A stretch of DNA of 16,105 bases from CAYZFD01 sp964477735 (GCA_964477735.1 CAYZFD010000033.1:1-16105); one strand, 5' to 3'. Shown: positions 1-7,103, counted from the stretch's first letter. Translations and numbers: made by a program. The notes: generated by a model from the letters alone, not told the origin.

Positions 1-70
1 TTGGTAGCTCAGCTGGTAGAGCATCTCCCTTTTAAGGAGAGGGTCCTGGGTTCGAGCCCCAGCCAAGTCA
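1..70 (+). tRNA. tRNA-Lys (anticodon TTT), 5' end cut off
   Basis: This tRNA decodes AAA/AAG lysine codons. The anticodon stem TCTCC (24-28) / GGAGA (36-40) closes the loop CTTTTAA with anticodon TTT at 31-33. The T arm is CTGGG / TTCGAGC / CCCAG (46-62). The acceptor 3' strand CCAAGTC (63-69) is followed by discriminator A (70). The 5' strand starts at TTGG, so the first three bases (expected GAC) lie outside the window. CCA is not encoded. It sits 8 nt ahead of tRNA-Leu, so the two are probably one transcript. Confidence 0.96.
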
Positions 71-78
71 CAACGCCT

Positions 79-164
79 GCGCACATGGCGGAATTGGTAG
101 ACGCGCTAGGTTGAGGGCCTAGTGGGAGTTAAATCCCGTGGAAGTTCGAGTCTTCTTGTGCGCA
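79..164 (+). tRNA. tRNA-Leu (anticodon GAG)
   Basis: This is a class II tRNA for leucine codons CTC/CTT. The acceptor strands GCGCACA (79-85) and TGTGCGC (157-163) pair perfectly, with discriminator A at 164. The anticodon stem CTAGG / CCTAG encloses TTGAGGG with GAG at 113-115. A long variable arm (GGGA...TCCC, near 124-137) is typical of tRNA-Leu. The T loop is TTCGAGT. CCA is not encoded. No clear hairpin terminator follows, only a T-rich stretch. Confidence 0.97.
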
Positions 165-177
165 CTTTTCTTCATTC

Positions 178-211
178 TTTGTTCTTTACTGTTTTAATTT
201 TTATATATTTG
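178..211 (+). promoter_or_regulatory. Candidate Bacteroidota-type promoter of carH
   Basis: TTTG at 178-181 and TATATTTG at 204-211 (a full match to TAnnTTTG) are separated by 22 nt, within the range for the Bacteroidota primary sigma factor. Transcription would begin near 215-218, about 25 nt before the TTG start of carH. The -7 box overlaps the left arm of the inverted repeat at 207-242, which would allow repression. Confidence 0.5.
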
Positions 212-242
212 TTTAAACTTTTGACGTAAACTTTAAACAAAT
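207..242. promoter_or_regulatory. Palindromic element, probable CarH operator (copy 1)
   Basis: A perfect 11-bp inverted repeat: ATTTGTTTAAA (207-217), 14-nt spacer, TTTAAACAAAT (232-242). The core TTTGTTTAA-N16-TTAAACAAA recurs with the same spacing at 15811-15844, and the spacers share CTTTTG, GT and A at matching positions. It covers the candidate -7 box, the expected transcription start and the first base of the carH TTG start. CarH proteins are known to bind DNA as adenosylcobalamin-dependent tetramers in the dark and to autoregulate; assigning this site to CarH is inference from its position and its reuse. Confidence 0.65.
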
Positions 243-1147
243 TGGAGCGCGTAAAAAACAACTTTAACATCAAAAATCTCGAGCAAATCTCTGGGATTAA
301 AGCACATACGATTCGTATTTGGGAAAAAAGATATAAACTGCTCGAACCCCAACGAACAGACACCAACATACGCCTCTATGATTTGGAAAATCTGCAAAAA
401 CTTTTGAATGTCACCTTGCTGTACAACGCAGGCGTTAAGATTTCAAAAATTGCTGAATTATCAACTTCTGAAATCAACAAACAAGTTCAGTCCATCGCAA
501 TGAGCCAAAAAAGCGAGGATGCCGTATCCAATTTGTTGAAGCTGGCGATGGTTAATTTCGACCAAAAGGCATTTTCGAAAGTACTTGATGACTTATTGGA
601 AAACAATACATTCAAAGAGGTTTTTGTGGATGTTCTTATTCCTTTTATGAATGATTTGGGGATCCTATGGCTCTCCAACAGTATCAGCCCTTCTCACGAA
701 CATTTTGCAACCAGTCTTATTAAACAAAAGATACATTCGCTGTGTGACGAACTTCAAAAAAATGATCCTACAAAAAAATCGATCACTTATGTACTTTATT
801 TGCCTGATAACGAAATTCATGAATTGGGATTGCTATACCTTAACTATGAAATCCTAAGCTTAGGATTTCCTTGTATTTTTCTTGGCCAATCGGTGCCCAT
901 TGAAAGCCTTAGTAACCTTTTTAACCTCGAAGAAAAAATTGTGTTCATCTCCTACTTTACCGTAGAACCTGCTGCTAACAAGATCGATGGCTACCTGCAA
1001 AGTTTCGCCGACAACATACTCAGTGTGATCGATAGTGAACTTTGGGTGTTGGGGCCACAAACACAACATATCACCAACAAGCTCCCCAATATTCGCTCTT
1101 TTACTTCGATTCCACAAATCCTAAGTGTTTTACATGAACAAAAATAA
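242..1147 (+). CDS. carH: MerR-family B12-binding photoreceptor-type transcriptional regulator (CarH/LitR-like)
   Basis: Cytoplasmic DNA-binding regulator, expected to repress carotenoid genes in the dark with adenosylcobalamin and to release DNA on illumination (known for the CarH family; inferred here). The 301-aa protein has an N-terminal MerR winged helix (about 8-75, containing IKAHTIRIWEKRY), a helical cap domain and a B12-binding domain. The family's key residues are kept: the W-x9-EH motif (W143, E153, H154), which caps the adenosyl group, and E-x-H-x-x-G (E191-G196) with H193 as the probable lower cobalt ligand. The TTG at 242 is the only start codon between the in-frame stop at 227 and the HTH, so it is chosen. 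The gene leads an operon, overlapping crtI by 14 nt. A palindrome covers its promoter, which suggests autoregulation. A related B12-only, light-insensitive variant cannot be excluded. Confidence 0.9.
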   Translation: MERVKNNFNIKNLEQISGIKAHTIRIWEKRYKLLEPQRTDTNIRLYDLENLQKLLNVTLLYNAGVKISKIAELSTSEINKQVQSIAMSQKSEDAVSNLLKLAMVNFDQKAFSKVLDDLLENNTFKEVFVDVLIPFMNDLGILWLSNSISPSHEHFATSLIKQKIHSLCDELQKNDPTKKSITYVLYLPDNEIHELGLLYLNYEILSLGFPCIFLGQSVPIESLSNLFNLEEKIVFISYFTVEPAANKIDGYLQSFADNILSVIDSELWVLGPQTQHITNKLPNIRSFTSIPQILSVLHEQK

Positions 1148-2603
1148 AATTGCCATTATCGGTTCTGGGTTTTCATCCCTATCTGCCGCTTGTTATCTTG
1201 CCCAAAAAGGGCACGAAGTTCATGTTTTTGAAAAAAATAGTAGCCTTGGAGGAAGAGCCCGTCAGTTGAAAAAAGAGGGATTTACTTTCGATATTGGCCC
1301 CACTTTTTATTGGATGCCCGACATATTTGATCGATTTTTTGCAGATTTCAACAAAAAAACTGCCGACTATTACCCCCTCAATCGTCTAGATCCTGCCTAT
1401 TGGGTCTATTTTGGTGTGCAAGACTATATTGCTGTTGGAGGCTCGCTCAACAAAATCTATGAAGCCTTTGAAAATGAAGAAAAAGGAAGCGCAAAAATCC
1501 TAGAAAAATTCATCAATCAAGCTGCTGAGAACTATGATTTGGCCATTGGAGACTTGGTCTATAAAATGTATGGCCAATCCCCTTTAGAACTTGTAACCCC
1601 CAAAACAGTGCGCAAGCTTACACTTTTTATAACAGACATTAAAAAAATGGTTCGAAAGCGTTTTCAAAACAAACGCTTGGCTCAAGTTCTTGAGTTTCCA
1701 GTTTTGTTTCTCGGTGCTAAGCCTAGTGACACACCGGCCTTTTATAACTTCATGAATTTTGCTGATTTCGGCCTCGGCACTTGGCACCCCAAAGGTGGTA
1801 TGTATAGTGTAGTGCAAGGGATTGAAAAGCTGGCCAAAGAACTTGGGGTTCAGTTTCATTTAGATCACCCTGTAGAAAAAATACTTCTCGATGGCAATAA
1901 AGCTGTTGGCATTCATGCGAAAGGCAAAGATTATGAAGCAGATCAAGTGCTGAGTGGTGCAGATTACCACCACTCCGAAACACTGTTGCCTGCATCGCTC
2001 AGAGCTTATTCAGAAAAATATTGGGATAACAAAAAATTTGCACCATCCTCACTCCTTTTCTATATTGGATTTGACAAAAAAATTGATGATGTGGTTCACC
2101 ACACTTTGTTTTTTGATGTAGATTTTGACACACACGCCCACGCCATCTATGACCAACCCAAATGGCCCGAAAAACCACTTTTCTATTCTAGCTTTCCATC
2201 AAAAACCGACGACAGTGTGGCTCCCGAAGGATGTGAGTCTTGTATTATTCTAATCCCTCTAGCCCCTGGACTAGAAGACACGCCCCAGTTGAGAAAGCAA
2301 TATTTCGACATCGTTATTTCTAGAATGGAAAAATTAACCAAGCAGAAATTAAAAAATAATGTTATATTTAGTGAATCCTTTTGCGTTAATGACTTTGTAA
2401 AAGAATACAATTCTTACAAAGGGAATGCCTACGGATTGGCCAATACCTTACTCCAAACTGCTTTCCTAAGACCTAAGCTTACTAGTGAAAAAGTGCAGAA
2501 CTTATTTTTCACAGGACAATTAACAGTGCCTGGCCCTGGAGTGCCCCCCTCACTAATTTCAGGGAAATTGGTTTCTGAACTCATGACAAAAAAAGAAAAG
2601 TGA
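1134..2603 (+). CDS. crtI: Phytoene desaturase
   Basis: FAD-dependent desaturase converting colourless phytoene stepwise to lycopene (or a less desaturated product), membrane-associated, in the carotenoid pathway. The protein is about 489 aa, normal for CrtI. The N-terminal Rossmann motif GSGFSSLSAA (10-19), the acid at E33 and the following SLGGRA bind the dinucleotide. The C-terminal FTGQLTVPGPGVPP stretch (about 461-474) is the conserved bacterial CrtI signature. The ATG at 1134 is preferred over a GTG at 1125, because it places the Rossmann strand right after MNKNK. The start lies inside the end of carH (14-nt overlap), and the stop TGA overlaps the crtB ATG (TGATG), so translation is probably coupled. 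Expression should follow carH. Confidence 0.95.
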   Translation: MNKNKIAIIGSGFSSLSAACYLAQKGHEVHVFEKNSSLGGRARQLKKEGFTFDIGPTFYWMPDIFDRFFADFNKKTADYYPLNRLDPAYWVYFGVQDYIAVGGSLNKIYEAFENEEKGSAKILEKFINQAAENYDLAIGDLVYKMYGQSPLELVTPKTVRKLTLFITDIKKMVRKRFQNKRLAQVLEFPVLFLGAKPSDTPAFYNFMNFADFGLGTWHPKGGMYSVVQGIEKLAKELGVQFHLDHPVEKILLDGNKAVGIHAKGKDYEADQVLSGADYHHSETLLPASLRAYSEKYWDNKKFAPSSLLFYIGFDKKIDDVVHHTLFFDVDFDTHAHAIYDQPKWPEKPLFYSSFPSKTDDSVAPEGCESCIILIPLAPGLEDTPQLRKQYFDIVISRMEKLTKQKLKNNVIFSESFCVNDFVKEYNSYKGNAYGLANTLLQTAFLRPKLTSEKVQNLFFTGQLTVPGPGVPPSLISGKLVSELMTKKEK

Positions 2604-3442
2604 TGAAAAAAATATTTGATGACATATCGCTTCAGTGTAGTAAACTGGTTACCGAAACCTATAGCACTTCTTTTTCGTTGGCCACCCGCATGCTTTCATC
2701 AGAAATTCGCCAAGACATTTACAATATCTATGGCTTTGTGCGCTTCGCCGACGAAATTGTAGACACCTTTCATGACTATGACAAAGCCTCTCTTTTTAAT
2801 CATTTTGAAAAGGATTTAGCAGTAGCACTCGAAAGTAAAATAAGTCTGAACCCCATTCTAAACAGTTTTCAACAAACCGTTCACCGATATCAAATTAAAC
2901 ACGAATTTATCGAAGCATTTATGCAAAGTATGCGTTGGGATCTTGACAAAAAAGTTTACTTAACCCAAGAAGAATACAAACAATACATTTATGGTTCTGC
3001 CGACGTGGTGGGGCTGATGTGCTTGCAAGTGTTTGTGAAAGGTGACCCGCAACTTTTCAATGAGTTAAAACCCTCAGCCATGGCATTGGGATCGGCATTT
3101 CAGAAAGTAAATTTCTTAAGAGACCTCAAAGCCGATCACGAAGGATTGGAGCGGTCCTATTTTCCAAATGTGAACATGGAAGTTTTTGACGAAAAGGCCA
3201 AAAAACAAATTATAGAAGAAATTGAGCGAGACTTTAGCAAAGGTCTTGAAGGCATTTTTAAACTTCCCAACACTTCAAAATTTGGAGTTTATACGGCCTA
3301 TAAATATTATTTGAGGTTGTTGAAAAAGTTGAAAAACACACCTTCTCTACACATTAAAAATGCTAGAGTTCGAGTGCCTAACTATCAAAAAGCCGATGTA
3401 TTAGCGCGTTCTTTTGTGCGATATCAACTCAATATCTTGTAA
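2603..3442 (+). CDS. crtB: Phytoene synthase
   Basis: Condenses two geranylgeranyl diphosphates to phytoene, the first committed step of C40 carotenoid synthesis. The 279-aa length is typical. Both aspartate-rich Mg-diphosphate sites are visible: DEIVD at 50-54 and DLKAD at 174-178, the latter inside the trans-isoprenyl diphosphate synthase signature (ALGSAFQKVNFLRDLKAD). The ATG at 2603 shares one base with the crtI stop; a GTG one codon earlier is less likely. crtZ follows after 1 nt. A squalene-synthase-type enzyme is possible from the fold alone, but the crtI and crtZ neighbours favour CrtB. Confidence 0.95.
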   Translation: MKKIFDDISLQCSKLVTETYSTSFSLATRMLSSEIRQDIYNIYGFVRFADEIVDTFHDYDKASLFNHFEKDLAVALESKISLNPILNSFQQTVHRYQIKHEFIEAFMQSMRWDLDKKVYLTQEEYKQYIYGSADVVGLMCLQVFVKGDPQLFNELKPSAMALGSAFQKVNFLRDLKADHEGLERSYFPNVNMEVFDEKAKKQIIEEIERDFSKGLEGIFKLPNTSKFGVYTAYKYYLRLLKKLKNTPSLHIKNARVRVPNYQKADVLARSFVRYQLNIL

Positions 3443-3443
3443 G

Positions 3444-3887
3444 ATGCTCTGGATCCTTACCCTTGTTGCCACTTTTGTTGCGATGGAAGGCATGGCTTGG
3501 TTTTCGCACAAATACATTATGCACGGATTTTTGTGGCGATTGCATAAAGATCATCACAAAAAAGACCACGATTCTTGGTTCGAAAGAAATGATTTGTTTT
3601 TTGTATTCTATGCCCTAGTGAGTGCTTTTTTTATGGTTTTATGGGGCGAATATAATTTTTGGGCTGGATTTCCAATCGCTTTAGGAATTTTCCTCTACGG
3701 ACTCACCTATTTTTTGGTCCATGATATTTTCATACATCAAAGGTTTAAGATGTTCAGAAACGCCAATAATGTTTATGCACGGGCCATAAGAAGGGCGCAT
3801 AAGATGCACCACAAACATTTAGGAAAAGAAGATGGAGAATGTTTTGGGATGCTCTGGGTTCCGTTAAAGTACTTTAAGAAACAATAG
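3444..3887 (+). CDS. crtZ: Beta-carotene 3-hydroxylase (CrtZ-type, non-haem di-iron)
   Basis: Membrane di-iron hydroxylase of the fatty-acid hydroxylase superfamily, expected to turn beta-carotene into cryptoxanthin and zeaxanthin. The 147-aa protein has the four histidine clusters of CrtZ: HKYIMH (22-27), HKDHH (34-38), HDIFIH (93-98) and HKMHH (119-123), with hydrophobic segments at about 3-20, 52-68 and 74-92. The ATG at 3444 lies 1 nt after the crtB stop; an upstream in-frame TTG inside crtB is less likely. The 3' end overlaps convergent ribH by 14 bp. Its substrate requires a lycopene cyclase, which is not in this window. Confidence 0.92.
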   Translation: MLWILTLVATFVAMEGMAWFSHKYIMHGFLWRLHKDHHKKDHDSWFERNDLFFVFYALVSAFFMVLWGEYNFWAGFPIALGIFLYGLTYFLVHDIFIHQRFKMFRNANNVYARAIRRAHKMHHKHLGKEDGECFGMLWVPLKYFKKQ

Positions 3888-4350
3888 CCATTTTCAAAGC
3901 CGCTGCAGCAGCCTCAGTGCCTTTGTTGCCATACTTACCCCCACTACGATCTTCAGCTTGTTGGATGTTGTCATCAGTTAGCACACAAAAAATAACTGGA
4001 CATAGGCCTGTGAGATTCAAGTCTTTAACACCTTGTGCAACAGCCGAACACACATAATCGAAATGCGACGTTTCGCCTCGCACAACACTCCCAATAACAA
4101 TCAACGCATCAAAGCCCCGATTCTGGAGCATTCTTGCACCATAGATGAGCTCAAAACTTCCTGGAACATCAAGACGTACTAAATCTTTTTCTTGAACGCC
4201 CTTTTGTAAAAGCAACTGATAGGCACCTTGGAATAGGTTTTCGGTTATTGACGCATTCCATGATGAAACCACCAAGCCAATGCGTTTGTTGAAACCGCTT
4301 GGGATGGTTTCTAAGTCAATCTTAGAAAAATCGTGATGTGCCGTAGCCAT
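3874..4350 (-). CDS. ribH: 6,7-dimethyl-8-ribityllumazine synthase
   Basis: Penultimate step of riboflavin synthesis: 5-amino-6-ribitylaminouracil plus 3,4-dihydroxybutanone 4-phosphate give lumazine. The protein is 158 aa, the usual size of subunits that form icosahedral or pentameric assemblies. Motifs: WNASIT (31-36, pyrimidine binding), VPGSFE (62-67), GSVVRGETSHFDYV (87-100) with catalytic H96, and VLTDDN...QAEDRSGGKYGNKG (123-144) with R135. It lies 3 nt downstream of the TPR gene and probably shares its promoter. The stop overlaps the end of crtZ on the other strand, so the two transcripts must overlap. Confidence 0.96.
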   Translation of the reverse strand: MATAHHDFSKIDLETIPSGFNKRIGLVVSSWNASITENLFQGAYQLLLQKGVQEKDLVRLDVPGSFELIYGARMLQNRGFDALIVIGSVVRGETSHFDYVCSAVAQGVKDLNLTGLCPVIFCVLTDDNIQQAEDRSGGKYGNKGTEAAAAALKMAIVS

Positions 4351-4353
4351 ATT

Positions 4354-5109
4354 TTAATTGCTTACCTCACCAAGTCGAATGTCTATCAAATTAGACTCAG
4401 AGGCCGTTGGATAGGCATCTTTTAGTTGTTGATAGTACTTTTGAGCAGTTTTATTATCGCCCAATTCTTGCGCAATCAACCCTGCTTTTAATAAAAATCG
4501 AGGCGTGGTAAAGTTGTTTTCATTTTGGGCAAAAGCTTTTTCATAATAATCTAGCGCTTCCTCTAACTGATTCAACTCTGCAAAAGCATCACCAATACCA
4601 CCCAAAGCCAACGAAGCGATAATGGGGTCGTTAGCACTAAATTCCTCAAGATAGTCAATCGCTTGCTGATATTCCTTTAAATTCAAGTAAGCCATTCCAG
4701 CACTATAGGTGGCCAAGTTTGCAGCAGGTGTTCCGCTATATTCTTCAATAATGTCTAAGAAGCCATATTTTCCATTGCCCCCTTCAAGAGACAATCGAAA
4801 AAGAGAATCGGGATCGACAGCACCATTTAATGCTTCATCAAAAAAGGCCTGGGCCTGAAAAATTTCATCATTTGCTTCGGCAATTCTAGGAGTAACAATC
4901 AAGTTTCTATAGCCTAAGTATCCCAAAACACAAACAACAACAGCTGCAATTCCAGTGATGATGTAGCGTTGGTTTTTGGCAACCCAAATCTCTGTTTTGG
5001 ATGCACGCTCGTCGAGCGACTTAAAAACCTCTGCCGTTGTGCTTTGCGCCTCAACAGGATTCGCTTCTTCTTTAACTGTTTTATGTCCTCTTTTTTTGTA
5101 TGTAGCCAT
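4354..5109 (-). CDS. Membrane-anchored tetratricopeptide repeat protein (YfgM-like)
   Basis: The product has a 48-residue charged cytoplasmic N-terminus (MATYKKRGHK...), one transmembrane helix at about 49-68 and a C-terminal domain with TPR-like helical pairs (for example AGMAYLNLKEYQQAIDYLEE and GDAFAELNQLEEALDYYEKAF), so it resembles YfgM, the SecYEG-associated chaperone-like protein of proteobacteria. It is 251 aa with the ATG at 5109. A longer reading from 5154 adds a cysteine- and aromatic-rich stretch that runs through the promoter and is rejected. It is the first gene of a tpr-ribH pair and diverges from recF. Its exact role is unknown; involvement in envelope protein transport is inference from architecture. 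Confidence 0.85.
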   Translation of the reverse strand: MATYKKRGHKTVKEEANPVEAQSTTAEVFKSLDERASKTEIWVAKNQRYIITGIAAVVVCVLGYLGYRNLIVTPRIAEANDEIFQAQAFFDEALNGAVDPDSLFRLSLEGGNGKYGFLDIIEEYSGTPAANLATYSAGMAYLNLKEYQQAIDYLEEFSANDPIIASLALGGIGDAFAELNQLEEALDYYEKAFAQNENNFTTPRFLLKAGLIAQELGDNKTAQKYYQQLKDAYPTASESNLIDIRLGEVSN

Positions 5110-5128
5110 GGCTTTAATATTTCGGACG

Positions 5129-5155
5129 CAAAAATAAAATTTTATTCGAAGCAAA
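5129..5155 (-). promoter_or_regulatory. Candidate promoter of the TPR-ribH pair
   Basis: On the minus strand TATTTTTG (5129-5136, a full TAnnTTTG match) is preceded by TTTG (5152-5155) with a 15-nt spacer, a little short for the class. The predicted start is near 5123-5125, giving a leader of about 15 nt. The TTTG lies in the 5-nt loop of the inverted repeat at 5138-5168. Confidence 0.4.
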
Positions 5156-5168
5156 TTCGAATAAAATT
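5138..5168. repeat. Perfect 13-bp inverted repeat between divergent TPR gene and recF
   Basis: AATTTTATTCGAA (5138-5150), loop GCAAA (5151-5155), TTCGAATAAAATT (5156-5168). All 13 pairs match. It fills the spacer and -33 region of the candidate TPR promoter and ends 18 nt before the recF ATG. It could be an operator for both genes, an RNA hairpin in the recF leader or, less likely since both genes point away from it, a terminator. Confidence 0.8.
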
Positions 5169-5186
5169 CAGAAATTTGGTATCCCT

Positions 5187-6299
5187 ATGGGAAAGCAGCA
5201 TTCAAATAGCGTCCAAAAACTCATTTTAAAGCATCTTTCTGTAGTGAATTATAAAAATATTCACAGCAGTGCTTATGCCTTCGATAAAAAAATTAACTGC
5301 TTTGTTGGAAATAATGGAACCGGCAAAACCAACACAATTGATGCGATTTATCACCTGGCGATGGGCAAGAGCTATTTTAACACCATAAACAACCAAAATA
5401 TTCATCATGATGAGAAATTCATGATGATTGAGGGCTCTTTCGAGAAAGGAGACAAGGAAGAAACCGTGTTGTGTAGCATGAAAAAGGGGCTCTCTAAAAC
5501 CATCAAAAAAAATGGAAAAGCCTATGAAAAATTCTCGGAGCACATTGGTTTCATTCCCATAGTAATGATTTCCCCAGCCGATCGTGATTTAATCGTGGAA
5601 GGGAGCAGCACAAGAAGAAAATTTCTCGATAGCATTATTGGTCAATCTGATAAAGTTTATTTAAAAGCTTTAATTGACTATCAGCGCGTGCTCACCCAAC
5701 GCAACTCTTTGCTAAAACAATTTGCCAAACAGCGCTACTTTGATAGCGAAACTCTTAATATTTACAACGAACAATTGTGTGCGCTCAGTCCCAAGATTTT
5801 CGAAACTAGAAAACAGTTTTTAGAAGAATTTATTCCCATTTTTCAAGAAAGATATGCTGTGATTAGCAACGATAAGGAAAATGTACACATTCATTACGAA
5901 AGTCATTTGTTTGAAGATGATTTGGCAACATTGTTGCAAAACGCTGCTCAAAAAGATCAAATGCTGCAATACACCAGCAAGGGTGTTCACAAAGACGATC
6001 TAAACTTTGAAATGAAAGGCTACCCTATCAAGAAATTTGGCAGTCAGGGGCAGCAAAAATCTTTTCTAATGGCACTTAAACTGGCGCAATTCGACTACCT
6101 GAAACAACATGCCCAAACCATGCCTATTTTGCTCCTCGACGACATTTTTGACAAGCTTGACGACCAGCGCGTTGCACAACTCATTTCTCTAGTTGAAGAC
6201 GACACTTTTGGTCAATTGTTTTTAACAGACACACACGCCCAGCGCACGGAAGAGGTTGTTAAAAAAACCCAACAGACCTATAAAATTTTTGAGCTTTGA
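5187..6299 (+). CDS. recF: DNA replication and repair protein RecF
   Basis: SMC-like ATPase that works with RecO/RecR to load RecA at single-strand gaps. The 370-aa length is normal. Walker A GNNGTGKTN (41-49), a signature region FGSQGQQKS shortly before Walker B, and the Walker B LLLDDIFDKLD near the C-terminus are all present, as is the RecF-typical SPADRDLIVEGSSTRRKF segment. The ATG at 5187 fits the family start. The stop overlaps the TTG start of the DUF721 gene by 4 nt (TTGA), implying coupling. It diverges from the TPR gene; the 77-bp gap holds the inverted repeat. No convincing TAnnTTTG was found on this strand. Confidence 0.95.
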   Translation: MGKQHSNSVQKLILKHLSVVNYKNIHSSAYAFDKKINCFVGNNGTGKTNTIDAIYHLAMGKSYFNTINNQNIHHDEKFMMIEGSFEKGDKEETVLCSMKKGLSKTIKKNGKAYEKFSEHIGFIPIVMISPADRDLIVEGSSTRRKFLDSIIGQSDKVYLKALIDYQRVLTQRNSLLKQFAKQRYFDSETLNIYNEQLCALSPKIFETRKQFLEEFIPIFQERYAVISNDKENVHIHYESHLFEDDLATLLQNAAQKDQMLQYTSKGVHKDDLNFEMKGYPIKKFGSQGQQKSFLMALKLAQFDYLKQHAQTMPILLLDDIFDKLDDQRVAQLISLVEDDTFGQLFLTDTHAQRTEEVVKKTQQTYKIFEL

Positions 6300-6589
6300 A
6301 AAGAGAATACGAACCCAAAGGACTTCAGGAAATTCTCAAAAAAATGATTGAAGAAACACCGCTCGAAGCGGGTATAGACAACGTGAAAGCCCAGGAAATT
6401 TGGAGAAAAAGTATGGGGGGCAGTGTTCAGGCCTATACAGAAAGTGTGGATCTAAAAAAAAATACTTTATATGTGCGCTTAACCTCCTCCGTGCTTCGCC
6501 AAGAACTTTCCTATGGATTAGAGGCCATTCGGAATCAAATGAATGAAAACTTTGGCAAGGAAGTCGTTAAAAAAATTATTTTACTTTAG
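6296..6589 (+). CDS. DUF721 family protein (DciA-like)
   Basis: A 97-aa DUF721 protein with an early helical segment (KGLQEILKKMIEE) and the family core of W36 and the stretch LYVRLTSSVLRQELSYG. DciA proteins of this family interact with the replicative helicase DnaB and help load it; that role here is inferred from family and from the recF neighbour, a common pairing. The TTG at 6296 overlaps the recF stop; the next in-frame ATG (6344) would remove the conserved N-terminal helix, so TTG is chosen. The 3' end overlaps convergent ndk by 4 bp. Confidence 0.85.
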   Translation: MKREYEPKGLQEILKKMIEETPLEAGIDNVKAQEIWRKSMGGSVQAYTESVDLKKNTLYVRLTSSVLRQELSYGLEAIRNQMNENFGKEVVKKIILL

Positions 6590-7005
6590 TAGCACTCGCG
6601 ATCACTAAAGAAAAAAGCCCCTTCGATGGCCGCATTCTCATCACTATCGGAACCGTGAACAGCATTTTCTCCCATTGAGGTTGCAAAAAGGCTTCTGATA
6701 GTACCTTCAGCAGCTTCTGCAGGGTTTGTTGCGCCAATTAACGTTCTAAAATCTTGAACGGCATTTTCTTTTTCCAAAATAGCTGCAACTATAGGACCAC
6801 GGCTCATAAAAGTAACCAATTCTCCAAAAAATGGTCGTGCCTTGTGAACCCCGTAAAAAATTTCAGCTTCCCGAAGACTCAACTGCGTATATTTCATGGC
6901 CACAATTTTAAATCCAGCATCGTTAATTTTGTGTAATATAGCGCCCAGATGACCTTTTTCAACAGCATCTGGTTTAATCATGGTAAATGTACGATTTGTT
7001 GTCAT
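6586..7005 (-). CDS. ndk: Nucleoside diphosphate kinase
   Basis: Transfers the gamma phosphate of ATP to nucleoside diphosphates through a phosphohistidine, balancing NTP/dNTP pools. The protein is 139 aa, normal for bacterial Ndk. Early TFTMIKPDAVEKG contains K11, and the active-site motif NAVHGSDS carries H117. The start ATG is at 7003-7005. It is monocistronic with its own promoter at 7047-7078 and overlaps the convergent DUF721 gene by 4 bp at the stop codons. Confidence 0.97.
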   Translation of the reverse strand: MTTNRTFTMIKPDAVEKGHLGAILHKINDAGFKIVAMKYTQLSLREAEIFYGVHKARPFFGELVTFMSRGPIVAAILEKENAVQDFRTLIGATNPAEAAEGTIRSLFATSMGENAVHGSDSDENAAIEGAFFFSDRECY

Positions 7006-7046
7006 GTTCTTTGAATTTAAGCGAGTTACCCTTATAAATTGGGGTG

Positions 7047-7078
7047 CAAATGTAAGTAAACTTCATTAGTCACCCAAA
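7047..7078 (-). promoter_or_regulatory. Candidate promoter of ndk
   Basis: On the minus strand TTTG (7075-7078) and TACATTTG (7047-7054, full TAnnTTTG match) lie 20 nt apart, the expected geometry for Bacteroidota. The start of transcription would be near 7041-7043, about 37 nt before the ndk ATG. Confidence 0.6.
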
Positions 7079-7090
7079 GTTTAATATTCG

Positions 7091-7098
7091 TAATTTTG
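7091..7098 (+). promoter_or_regulatory. Candidate -7 box of the DUF2520-to-symporter operon
   Basis: TAATTTTG matches TAnnTTTG and ends 5 nt before the ATG at 7104, so the transcript would be leaderless or nearly so. No TTG is seen at the expected -33 distance (about 7066-7072), which weakens the call. Confidence 0.35.
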
Positions 7099-7103
7099 CA
7101 TTC

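Noticed and set aside
720..728. Single TTAAACAAA half-site inside carH.
   Set aside because: No partner arm at the required distance and it is within coding sequence; taken as chance in AT-rich DNA.
860..1117. Minus-strand ORF of 85 codons in carH.
   Set aside because: Fully inside a well-supported gene; composition and lack of motifs mark it as a shadow frame.
79..3900. tRNA-Leu as an integration site with the carotenoid genes as an inserted island.
   Set aside because: No repeat of the tRNA 3' end was seen downstream, no integrase is present, and base composition looks like the neighbours.
4354..5154. Longer start for the TPR protein.
   Set aside because: The extra 15 residues run through the -7 box and inverted repeat, and family members start MATYKKRG.
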